Part shown: positions 34,947 to 42,463 of the stretch, piece by piece
How positions within the stretch are numbered: the first letter of the stretch is position 1
How the letters are laid out: every line of letters begins with the position of its first letter
NCBI RefSeq assembly: GCF_900129365.1
Contig: NZ_FQVM01000021.1
Location: forward strand, 1 to 42,463
Direction: 5' to 3'
Source: Clostridium fallax
GTDB lineage: Bacteria; Bacillota; Clostridia; Clostridiales; Clostridiaceae
Length of the DNA: 42,463 nt
The notes under the pieces: generated by a model
The model's input: the letters and a program-made list of their open reading frames with translations, nothing else
What the model was told of the DNA's origin: nothing
The model's database searches: none
Program-made: the position numbers and the translations under genes

Positions 34947-35909
34947 ATGAAAAATAGATATTTTGGAGTTATAGGAATTAAATCTATAATGTCAAATTGG
35001 AATGCTGATTTTTCAGGATATCCAAAGACAATATCAACTGGAGAAGTTTTTGGAAGTGATAAAGCTTTAAAATATCCTATGAAAAAGATGTGGGAACAAA
35101 ATGGAGAAAAAGTTTTGTATATTAAATCTTTAAAGGTAGAAGAAGATAAAAAAGAAGGTATTAAAGTAAGACCTAAGTCCTTAAAAGAAAGATATGAAGA
35201 AATATTTCAAGTTAATGATTTAAAAGATGAAAAAGATAATGAAAAGGTTTTAAAAAATCTATTTACAGCAATAGATGTTAAAAACTTTGGAGCAACTTTT
35301 GCAGAAGCAGGAAATAATATAGGAATAACTGGAGCAGTACAAATAGGACAAGGATTTAATAAATATGAAGATACAATGGCAGAAGAACAACAAATTTTAT
35401 CTCCTTTTAGAGATGCTACTAGTAAGAAAAAAGGAAATAAAAATTCAGAAGAAGGAGATGAAGCAAACTCAACAACATTAGGAACAAAAATAGTTAGTAA
35501 TGAAGCTCATTATTTTTATCCTTTTGCTATTAATCCTAAGGCTTATGAACAATATATTAATATGGATGTTACTGAAGGATACAAAGAAGAAGATTACGAA
35601 AAATTTAAAGAAGCTGCTTTAACTAGTGCAACAGCTTTCAATACTAACTCTAAAATAGGATGTGAAAATGAATTCTCATTATTTATAAAGACTAATGAAG
35701 AATTATATCTACCCGAGCTTTCACAATATATAGACTTTAGAAAAAGCAATAATAAAGACATAATAATATTTAATTTTGATGATTTATTAGAAGGTGTAAA
35801 AGAAAGCATAGAAAGTATAGAAGTTTATTATAATTCATATAAGATTGAAATAGAAAATAAAATTCCTAATGCAAAATATTTTAATATATTTACTAGAAAA
35901 GAGGTATAA
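34947..35909 (+). CDS. cas7: Type I-B Cascade backbone subunit Cas7 (Csh2 type)
   Basis: A 320-residue RAMP protein forming the crRNA-coating backbone. The start MKNRYFGVIGIKSIMSNWNA, the segment VKNFGATFAEAGNNIGITGA and GPVQIGQG-like AVQIGQGFNKYED match Csh2/Cas7b proteins. Several copies per complex bind the guide and kink every sixth nucleotide. GAGGAGGAGAAT, the end of cas8b, serves as ribosome binding site. It is followed 2 bases later by cas5. Confidence 0.93.
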   Translation: MKNRYFGVIGIKSIMSNWNADFSGYPKTISTGEVFGSDKALKYPMKKMWEQNGEKVLYIKSLKVEEDKKEGIKVRPKSLKERYEEIFQVNDLKDEKDNEKVLKNLFTAIDVKNFGATFAEAGNNIGITGAVQIGQGFNKYEDTMAEEQQILSPFRDATSKKKGNKNSEEGDEANSTTLGTKIVSNEAHYFYPFAINPKAYEQYINMDVTEGYKEEDYEKFKEAALTSATAFNTNSKIGCENEFSLFIKTNEELYLPELSQYIDFRKSNNKDIIIFNFDDLLEGVKESIESIEVYYNSYKIEIENKIPNAKYFNIFTRKEV

Positions 35910-35911
35910 AA

Positions 35912-36715
35912 ATGAAAGCTTTAAAGTTTTCTTTAAATGGAAAAACAGCTTTCTTTAAAAAACCGGATGTAAATAATTATATATATTTTACTTATGGAAA
36001 TATTCATAAGATTGCACTTTTAGGTATACTAGGAGCTGTAATAGGATTAGGGGGATATGAAAAACAGAATTATTATAAAAATCAGTATGAGAAAATTAAA
36101 AAAAGTGATAAAAAAAATCAATTAGATGATGAAATAAAATATAGTATTACATATCCTGAATTTTATTATAAGTTAAAAGATTTGAAAATAGCTATAGTAC
36201 CTAAAAATGATAAAGGATATATAAACAAAAAAGTACAAGTATTTAATAATTCTGTAGGATATGCTTCTAAGGAAGAAGGCGGAAATCTAATAACTAAAGA
36301 ACAATGGTTAGAGTCTCCTAGATGGGATATATATATATTATTAAATGGACAAAGCTATGAAAAAGAAATTAAAGAAAGACTAAGTAAAAGACAAGCAGTA
36401 TATATCCCTTATTTAGGGAAAAATGATCATTTAGCTAATATTAATGAAGTAGAAATAATAAATATTGAAGAAGAAAAAAAATATGAAGAAATTAATAGTC
36501 TATTCTTAAAAAATAAATTTAAATTAATAAACGATATCAATGCTATATTTTCTATGAAAGAGCTATGGAAATATGAGGAGAGGTTACCAGTAGCATTAGA
36601 GGAGATTACTAATCAATATGTAACTGAACCGATGGTTTTCACTAATTATTTTGTAGAAGTTAATAAAGAAGAAAAAATATTTAGATATAAAGATTTAAAT
36701 TTATATTTCTTTTAG
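35912..36715 (+). CDS. cas5: Type I-B Cascade subunit Cas5
   Basis: A 267-residue Cas5b. The N-terminal KALKFSLNGKTAFFKKPDVN and YFTYGNIHKIALLGILGAVI are the conserved RAMP segment of the family. The C-terminal half is poorly conserved. Cas5 holds the 5' handle of the crRNA and contacts Cas8b. AGAGG precedes the ATG. It is tightly packed between cas7 and cas3. Confidence 0.92.
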   Translation: MKALKFSLNGKTAFFKKPDVNNYIYFTYGNIHKIALLGILGAVIGLGGYEKQNYYKNQYEKIKKSDKKNQLDDEIKYSITYPEFYYKLKDLKIAIVPKNDKGYINKKVQVFNNSVGYASKEEGGNLITKEQWLESPRWDIYILLNGQSYEKEIKERLSKRQAVYIPYLGKNDHLANINEVEIINIEEEKKYEEINSLFLKNKFKLINDINAIFSMKELWKYEERLPVALEEITNQYVTEPMVFTNYFVEVNKEEKIFRYKDLNLYFF

Positions 36716-36730
36716 AGGAGAGATCTTAAT

Positions 36731-39280
36731 ATGTGTTTTGACGATATAGAAATTTTTAAATTAGAAAATTATGTAGATAACTTAAATAGTATATATGCTC
36801 ACAAAAAAGATAATAATCTTGAGTCTTTAAAAATCCATTTAGACTTAACTTTATATTACTTTAAAAAAATTATTAAAGAAAAGGGATTAATAAAAACTTT
36901 TAATAACTTTGAGAATATATTTTTAAATAATTATAATTCTAGAGATATAGAATTTTTTGAAGAACTTTTAATTAATTCTATATATCTTCATGATATAGGA
37001 AAAATAAATGGATCTTTTCAATTTAATAAAATGGATAATAATAAATATAAAGAACTAAGTCAATATGATTCAAAACACTCTAGCCTATCCTCTATAATAT
37101 ATTTTGATTTTTATTTAAATAAATTAAAGGAGATAAAAGGACAGGTTTCTAAACCTCTCCTTTTATTTTTAATTATTAATTCATATATAATAAGTAAACA
37201 TCATGGAAAATTAGGAAGTTTAAAAGATTATTTAAATAATTTTGAAAATATTATAAAGGAATTTCAAGGTAAACAAGAGACTTATAAAGATTTTAAAGAA
37301 AATATTAACTTTGATTTAGATAGTAATGTAATAAATAGAATTAATAAAATTTGGGATCAAATCTTAATAAATTTAGATAAAGATAATTTAATATCAATAT
37401 ATGTCTATATTTATAGTAAATTAGTCTCCTCTCTTTTAACATCAGCGGATTTTTATGCTACATCTCATTTTAAAAATAATAAAGAGGTAAAAGAAATAGG
37501 TTTAATAAAAGATATTAATATATATTATGATGAATTTAAAAAATCTTCCATTTATAACGGGATTGAAAAGCATAAGGATTATTTAAAAGGTAATGGCAAG
37601 AAAGTTTTTGATGATAAAGATATAAATAAATTAAGATCAGAAATGTTTATAGAGGCGGAGGAGAATTTGATAAAAAATAAAAATGAAAATTTATTTTACT
37701 TAGAGGCACCAACAGGCAGTGGAAAAACTATCACTTCTATAAATTTAGCTTTTAAACAACTAGAACTTAATAAAGATCTTAACAAGATATTTTATATATT
37801 CCCCTTTAATACTTTAGTAGAACAAACTAGTGAAACTTTTAAAAATTTATTAAACAATAATTTAATTAAAGATATTGCAGTTATAAATTCTATAACTCCT
37901 ATAAAAGTAGAAGATAAAGAAGAAGATGGAAAAAATGTTAGCTGTGATAAGAATAAAAAAATAGATTATGAAAAAGCATTGTTAGATAGACAATTTATCC
38001 ATTATCCAATAGTATTAACAACTCATATAAATTTTTTTAATTATCTTTTTGGGTGTAGTAGAGAAGAAAGTTTTCCGTTAACACATTTAGCAAATAGTGT
38101 AGTTATTTTAGATGAAATACAAAGTTATAGAAATAGTATATGGAAAGAAATAATAACATTTCTAGAAGAATATTCGTCTTTACTTAATATAAAAATTATT
38201 ATTATGTCTGCAACATTACCTAATTTAGAAAAATTAGGTTCTGAAAAGAATAAACCTATTTATTTAATTAAAAATAGAGAAAAATATTATTCTAATCCAT
38301 TATTTAAGAATAGAGTTAATATTGATTATTCTTTATTAGAAGAAGAATATGTACTAGAGTCCCTTAAAAAGAAAGTTTTAGATTCTTGGGATGATAATAA
38401 AGTTGTAGTGGAATTTATAAAGAAAAAAAGTGCTTTGAATTTTTATAAAGATATTTTAAATGAAGTGAGTAAAAATAAGAAAAAAGATATTTTACTTATT
38501 ACAGGAGATGACAGTAAGGCAGATAGGAAAAAAATAATAAATAAAGTTAAAAAACAAAAATCCATTTTACTTATAGCAACTCAAGTAATAGAAGCTGGTG
38601 TGGATATAGATATGGATTTAGGATTTAAAGATATATCTATATTAGATAGTGAAGAGCAGTTTTTAGGTAGAATAAATAGATCTTGTAAAAAGAAAAACTC
38701 AAAGGCTTATTTTTTTAATTTAGATGCAGCAAATAATATTTATAAAAATGATTATAGAAATAATAAAAATCTATCACTTTTAAATGAGGATATTAAAGAA
38801 ATTTTAAAAAATAAAGATTTTTCAAAATTTTATTCTGAAGTAATATTTAATTTGCAAAAAAGTAAAAGTGAATTTAATGATAATAGTTTTAAAGAATTTA
38901 AAAAAGAAGTTGGAAATCTAAATTTTAAAGAAGTTAATAAACATATGGAACTGATAAATAAAAATCAAATAGAATATGATATATTTTTAAACACTAAAGT
39001 AGAATTAGATAATGGTGAGGTTTTATATGGAGATCAAGTATGGGAAGAATATAAATCGTTAATAAAAGATAATAAGATGGATTATGCTGAGAAAAGAATA
39101 AAAATCTCTAAGATTATGGAAAAAGTAGATTGCTTTACTTATAAGATAAATAAATTTAATCAAGATTATAATGATAATATTGGACAATTATTTTATATAG
39201 AAGATGGAGAGCAATATTTCAATGAAGGTAAATTTGATAGAGAACTTTTTGAAAAGCAAGATGGATTTAATATTTTATAA
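36731..39280 (+). CDS. cas3: CRISPR nuclease-helicase Cas3
   Basis: An 849-residue fusion of an HD nuclease and a superfamily 2 helicase. HD residues: His87-Asp88 in YLHDIGKINGSFQF, His116, His157-His158 in SKHHGKLGS and Asp240 in TSADFYAT. Helicase: APTGSGKT (326-333), DEIQ (461-464, in place of the common DExH/DEVQ), SATLP (493-497), then ATQVIEAGVDIDMD and QFLGRINRSCKK. All catalytic motifs are intact, so target degradation should work. AGAGGAGAG precedes ATG 36731. Confidence 0.95.
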   Translation: MCFDDIEIFKLENYVDNLNSIYAHKKDNNLESLKIHLDLTLYYFKKIIKEKGLIKTFNNFENIFLNNYNSRDIEFFEELLINSIYLHDIGKINGSFQFNKMDNNKYKELSQYDSKHSSLSSIIYFDFYLNKLKEIKGQVSKPLLLFLIINSYIISKHHGKLGSLKDYLNNFENIIKEFQGKQETYKDFKENINFDLDSNVINRINKIWDQILINLDKDNLISIYVYIYSKLVSSLLTSADFYATSHFKNNKEVKEIGLIKDINIYYDEFKKSSIYNGIEKHKDYLKGNGKKVFDDKDINKLRSEMFIEAEENLIKNKNENLFYLEAPTGSGKTITSINLAFKQLELNKDLNKIFYIFPFNTLVEQTSETFKNLLNNNLIKDIAVINSITPIKVEDKEEDGKNVSCDKNKKIDYEKALLDRQFIHYPIVLTTHINFFNYLFGCSREESFPLTHLANSVVILDEIQSYRNSIWKEIITFLEEYSSLLNIKIIIMSATLPNLEKLGSEKNKPIYLIKNREKYYSNPLFKNRVNIDYSLLEEEYVLESLKKKVLDSWDDNKVVVEFIKKKSALNFYKDILNEVSKNKKKDILLITGDDSKADRKKIINKVKKQKSILLIATQVIEAGVDIDMDLGFKDISILDSEEQFLGRINRSCKKKNSKAYFFNLDAANNIYKNDYRNNKNLSLLNEDIKEILKNKDFSKFYSEVIFNLQKSKSEFNDNSFKEFKKEVGNLNFKEVNKHMELINKNQIEYDIFLNTKVELDNGEVLYGDQVWEEYKSLIKDNKMDYAEKRIKISKIMEKVDCFTYKINKFNQDYNDNIGQLFYIEDGEQYFNEGKFDRELFEKQDGFNIL

Positions 39281-39300
39281 GTTTATAAAGGAGTATAATA

Positions 39301-39795
39301 ATGAAAATTACTGGTACTTTGATAAATTATTATTTTCATTGTAAAAGACAATGCTGGCTTTTAGGTAATAGAATAAATTTAGAAGACAATAGTGAGGATG
39401 TTCATATAGGTAGAGTGTTACATGAAATAAAAACAGATAATAAAAAGAATACAGAATTATCTATAGAAAATATAAAAATAGACAAAATAACTGATGAGTT
39501 TTTAGTGGAATTAAAAAAATCAGATACGGATATAGAAGCTGCTAAGTGGCAAGTTCTACTGTATCTTAAAATACTTAAAGAAAAGGGTATAAATAAAAAG
39601 GGTAAAATTATATTTGATGAGAAAAAGAAAGGAAATAATAAATTTATTTTAGTAGAGTTAACTGATAACAATGAGAAAGAACTAGAAAAAATAGAAAAAG
39701 ATATTTTAAGTCTTATAGAAGGAAAAGAAATACCATTAGCAGATTTAAAAAGAGGATGTAAAAAGTGTGCATATTATGAATATTGTTATATCTAA
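39301..39795 (+). CDS. cas4: CRISPR adaptation nuclease Cas4
   Basis: A 164-residue PD-(D/E)XK nuclease with an Fe-S cluster. The cluster cysteines are Cys14 (YYFHCKRQC) and the C-terminal trio Cys153, Cys156 and Cys162 (RGCKKCAYYEYC). The nuclease core includes HIGRVLHE, AAKWQVLLYLKIL and IIFDEKKKG. Cas4 trims pre-spacers and helps select those with the right PAM. AAAGGAG precedes ATG 39301. It directly precedes cas1. Confidence 0.93.
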   Translation: MKITGTLINYYFHCKRQCWLLGNRINLEDNSEDVHIGRVLHEIKTDNKKNTELSIENIKIDKITDEFLVELKKSDTDIEAAKWQVLLYLKILKEKGINKKGKIIFDEKKKGNNKFILVELTDNNEKELEKIEKDILSLIEGKEIPLADLKRGCKKCAYYEYCYI

Positions 39796-39838
39796 ATAAA
39801 ATATTTTAATGATGTAAAAAATTACCAGGAGGGAATTT

Positions 39839-40837
39839 ATGGGAAAAACTAAATATATAACATCTATGGGAGAACTTATGAGAAAAGATAATTCTTTATG
39901 CTATAGAAAAAATGGCAAGAATGTCTATATACCTATAGAAAATACATCTGAAATATATTGTTTAAATGAAGTATCATTGAATTCTAAATTATTAGATTTC
40001 ATTTCTAAAGCTAATATAACTATGCATTTTTTTAACTATTACGGAGGCTACAGTGGGACTTTTTATCCTAAAGAATATCTAATTAGTGGAAAGCTTACAA
40101 TAAAACAAGTTAAGGCATTTGAAGAAAAAAGAATTATAATAGCTAAAGCTTTTGTAAATGGTATAAGAGAGAATATAATTGAAACTTTAAATCATTACTA
40201 TAAACATGGGAAAAATGAAATAAAGGAAGATTTAACATATTTAAAAAAGGATGCATTAAAAAATTTAGATTGTTGTGAAGATATAAAACAAATTCTTAGT
40301 GTTGAAGGAGATATATGGCAAAGATTTTATTCTACCTTTAAATATATTTTAAGAGAAGAATTTGTTTTTAATAAAAGAGTAAAAAGACCTCCAGATAATC
40401 CACTAAACGCTATGATTTCTTTTGGGAATAGTATATTATATGCGAAGACTGTAACTTCCATATATAATACTCATTTAAATCAGAGTATAAGTTTTTTGCA
40501 TGAACCAAGTGAAGGCAGATTTTCCTTAAGTTTAGATTTAAGTGAAGTTTTTAAACCTGTAATAGTATATAAAACTATTTTTGATCTTGTAAACAACAGA
40601 AAGATAAATATACATAAGCATTTTAATAAAAAAGTAAATTATTGTTTACTAAATGATGAAGGCAAGAAAATATTTATAGAAGCTTTAGAAAAAAGATTTG
40701 ATACAGTCATTGAACATCCAAAATTAAAAAGAAGAATTAAGATAAAGAGCCTAATAAAGCTTGATGGATATAAACTTATTAAAACTGTATTAGAGGATAA
40801 AGAATTTAAACCATTTTCTTTAAAGGAGAATATGTAA
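39839..40837 (+). CDS. cas1: CRISPR integrase Cas1
   Basis: A 332-residue Cas1b. The active-site residues are visible as Glu156 (LSVEGDIWQRFY), His221 (FLHEPSEGR) and the acidic LDLSEVFKP (Asp233/Glu236). The N-terminal beta domain and IRGTVSNL-like region look complete. With Cas2 it inserts new spacers at the leader end. GGAGGG precedes ATG 39839. The stop is one base before the cas2 ATG. Confidence 0.95.
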   Translation: MGKTKYITSMGELMRKDNSLCYRKNGKNVYIPIENTSEIYCLNEVSLNSKLLDFISKANITMHFFNYYGGYSGTFYPKEYLISGKLTIKQVKAFEEKRIIIAKAFVNGIRENIIETLNHYYKHGKNEIKEDLTYLKKDALKNLDCCEDIKQILSVEGDIWQRFYSTFKYILREEFVFNKRVKRPPDNPLNAMISFGNSILYAKTVTSIYNTHLNQSISFLHEPSEGRFSLSLDLSEVFKPVIVYKTIFDLVNNRKINIHKHFNKKVNYCLLNDEGKKIFIEALEKRFDTVIEHPKLKRRIKIKSLIKLDGYKLIKTVLEDKEFKPFSLKENM

Positions 40838-40838
40838 A

Positions 40839-41132
40839 ATGGCATCTAATAAAAATATAAATTATAATTATGCTTTTTTATTTTATGATGTGGGAGAAAA
40901 AAGAGTTAATAAAGTTTTTAAAGTATATAAAAAATATCTTAGTCATTTTCAAAAATCTGTATTTAGAGGAGAGATAACTCCATCCAAATTAATGAGTTTA
41001 AAAAGAGACTTAAATAAAATTATAGAAAAAGAGGATGATTTTATATGCATAATAAAACTTCTTAATAATAATGTTTATGGAGAAGAAATATTAGGAAGTT
41101 GTGATGATAATGGAGAATCATTAATCTTATAA
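40839..41132 (+). CDS. cas2: CRISPR adaptation protein Cas2
   Basis: A 97-residue Cas2 with the beta-1 strand and Asp17 in AFLFYDVGEKRVNKVFKVYK, and LSHFQKSVFRGEIT, the usual family motif. It forms the dimer core of the Cas1-Cas2 integrase. It is coupled to cas1 and is the last cas gene. The leader begins directly after its stop. Confidence 0.95.
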   Translation: MASNKNINYNYAFLFYDVGEKRVNKVFKVYKKYLSHFQKSVFRGEITPSKLMSLKRDLNKIIEKEDDFICIIKLLNNNVYGEEILGSCDDNGESLIL

Positions 41133-41315
41133 TTTAATTTATCCCAAGCTAAAATAACTTAACTATTGTTTAAACATTGACAAATACTTGTTTTTCACAA
41201 TATTATATATTAAAATTAAAATGTAATAATTAACTTGGGATAAATATTATATTTAATATTGAATTATCTATGTTACAAGAAATTGAATAATGTATAATTT
41301 GGCTTGTTTTCAGTG
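41133..41315 (+). promoter_or_regulatory. CRISPR leader
   Basis: 183 bases between cas2 and the first repeat. It contains a promoter TTGACA (41177-41182) / TATTAT (41201-41206) with an 18-base spacer, and a second -10-like TATAAT (41293-41298) nearer the array. A perfect 12-bp inverted repeat, ATTTATCCCAAG (41137-41148) and CTTGGGATAAAT (41234-41245), brackets the first promoter. The array is read rightward from here, and new spacers should enter at 41346. Confidence 0.75.
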
Positions 41316-42463
41316 GTTTAACCTTAACATGAGATGTATTGAAATGGGTGGTAAAAGATATGGAATACTTTATGCTGGTAGTTTAACCTTAACATGAGAT
41401 GTATTGAAATTTGGTTAAATACAGCAAAGAAATTAGATGCTAGTTCGTTTAACCTTAACATGAGATGTATTGAAATTAAATAAAAAAAGGCTACCTGTAA
41501 GGCAACCTTAAAGTTTAACCTTAACATGAGATGTATTGAAATTTTTTCTAACATGGAATAATATTTAATTTAAAAAGGTTTAACCTTAACATGAGATGTA
41601 TTGAAATTTAATAATTTAATTACTATGGCAAAACCTTCTATGCGTTTAACCTTAACATGAGATGTATTGAAATGATATGAAGAGTAATAAAGACTATATA
41701 GCTGATATGTTTAACCTTAACATGAGATGTATTGAAATTGATATAGACAAAAGTGAGATAGTAAGAATGGCGTTGTTTAACCTTAACATGAGATGTATTG
41801 AAATCTATCTTTGCCAAATGCAGATACACTTGCACTTGCTAGTTTAACCTTAACATGAGATGTATTGAAATAACATTTAAACCACCTACATAAACTTAGC
41901 AAATTTAGTTTAACCTTAACATGAGATGTATTGAAATAAGAACTCTTGTCTTGTAAAATTCAATTGTGTTTTTGGTTTAACCTTAACATGAGATGTATTG
42001 AAATCAACCTAAGGAATCTGGGTCGGCTAATTTACTAATTGTTTAACCTTAACATGAGATGTATTGAAATAACAAAGATTAAGTGAAGTTTATTGCTTGA
42101 ATAGAAGTTTAACCTTAACATGAGATGTATTGAAATTGGAGCAATAGTGTCTAACCTTCATTCCGTCAATAGTTTAACCTTAACATGAGATGTATTGAAA
42201 TGAAATATCTAAGTCTAGAGTTTTATTAGTTCCCATTGTTTAACCTTAACATGAGATGTATTGAAATTATTTTAAATATGATGATGATGAGTTTTCTGTC
42301 AAAGTTTAACCTTAACATGAGATGTATTGAAATCAAGATCCTTTAATAAAAGTCTTAAAAGGGGATGAGTTTAACCTTAACATGAGATGTATTGAAATTT
42401 TTATTCCTCCTTCTGTTCTTCTGTATCTTTTACGTTTAACCTTAACATGAGATGTATTGAAAT
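41316..42463 (+). CRISPR. Type I-B CRISPR array, 18 repeats and 17 spacers, open at the window end
   Basis: Eighteen identical 30-bp repeats start GTTTAACCTTAAC, centre ACATGAGATGT, and end ATTGAAAT. They begin at 41316, 41381, 41447, 41513, 41578, 41644, 41709, 41775, 41842, 41908, 41975, 42041, 42107, 42172, 42238, 42304, 42369 and 42434. Spacers are 35-37 bp. The last repeat ends on the last base of the window and is not degenerate, so the array probably continues. The ending ATTGAAAT gives the crRNA 5' handle. Confidence 0.98.

Noticed and set aside
41324..41835. Two minus-strand reading frames with repeated ISIHLMLRLN segments
   Set aside because: They are translations of the CRISPR repeats and spacers, not genes.

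Overview
The window is very AT-rich and reads as a Clostridium sensu stricto chromosome (C. perfringens or a close relative). The support is AT-rich codon use, strong AGGAGG-type ribosome binding sites, spore coat genes (CotF-like pair, cotJA-cotJB-cotJC), a preQ1-controlled queT, orphan sugar-ABC permeases without an ATPase, and a clostridial type I-B CRISPR-Cas locus. The species cannot be fixed from the sequence alone. No tRNA, rRNA, insertion sequence or prophage was seen.

Layout. 1-86: tail of a broken [FeFe]-hydrogenase gene. 344-5886: small hypothetical gene, then an AraC regulator and two half-ABC transporters of YbtP/YbtQ architecture, with Fur-box-like sites (siderophore-type iron uptake). 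5965-9605: GNAT-YoaP fusion, metallo-beta-lactamase-fold hydrolase, Amidase_6 protein, compact pyrophosphatase-like protein, zinc ribbon. 9661-11519: HsmA-like membrane protein and a preQ1 riboswitch/terminator/queT unit. 11761-16560: small charged or membrane proteins, a GNAT, a duplicated winged-helix-like protein and VanZ. 16826-19593: coat proteins, an XRE-cupin regulator and an orphan PTS EIIC. 20032-25317: SWIM-SNF2 helicase, anchored hypothetical protein and a methyltransferase whose promoter carries a good Fur box. 25749-28836: sugar ABC binding protein plus two permeases. 29131-32231: EamA transporter, cotJABC, small membrane protein and an ABC-ATPase pseudogene.

32253-42463: a complete type I-B CRISPR-Cas locus, cas6-cas8b(with internal cas11b)-cas7-cas5-cas3-cas4-cas1-cas2, then a leader and an array of 18 identical 30-bp repeats with 17 spacers running off the window end.

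The most striking element lies just upstream of cas6. It is a separate small transcription unit with its own perfect-spacing promoter (TTGATA-17-TATAAT), two degenerate CRISPR repeats that keep the ACAT/ATGT stem, one 27-nt spacer-like segment and a 27-bp perfect terminator palindrome. The first 18 nt of that spacer match a site directly upstream of the cas6 promoter -35 box with one mismatch, at position 12, which type I effectors flip out and do not read. The site is preceded by 5'-TCA, a PAM known from clostridial I-B systems. This looks like a crRNA-like guide that directs Cascade to repress its own cas operon, similar in logic to haloarchaeal CreA/CreR guides.
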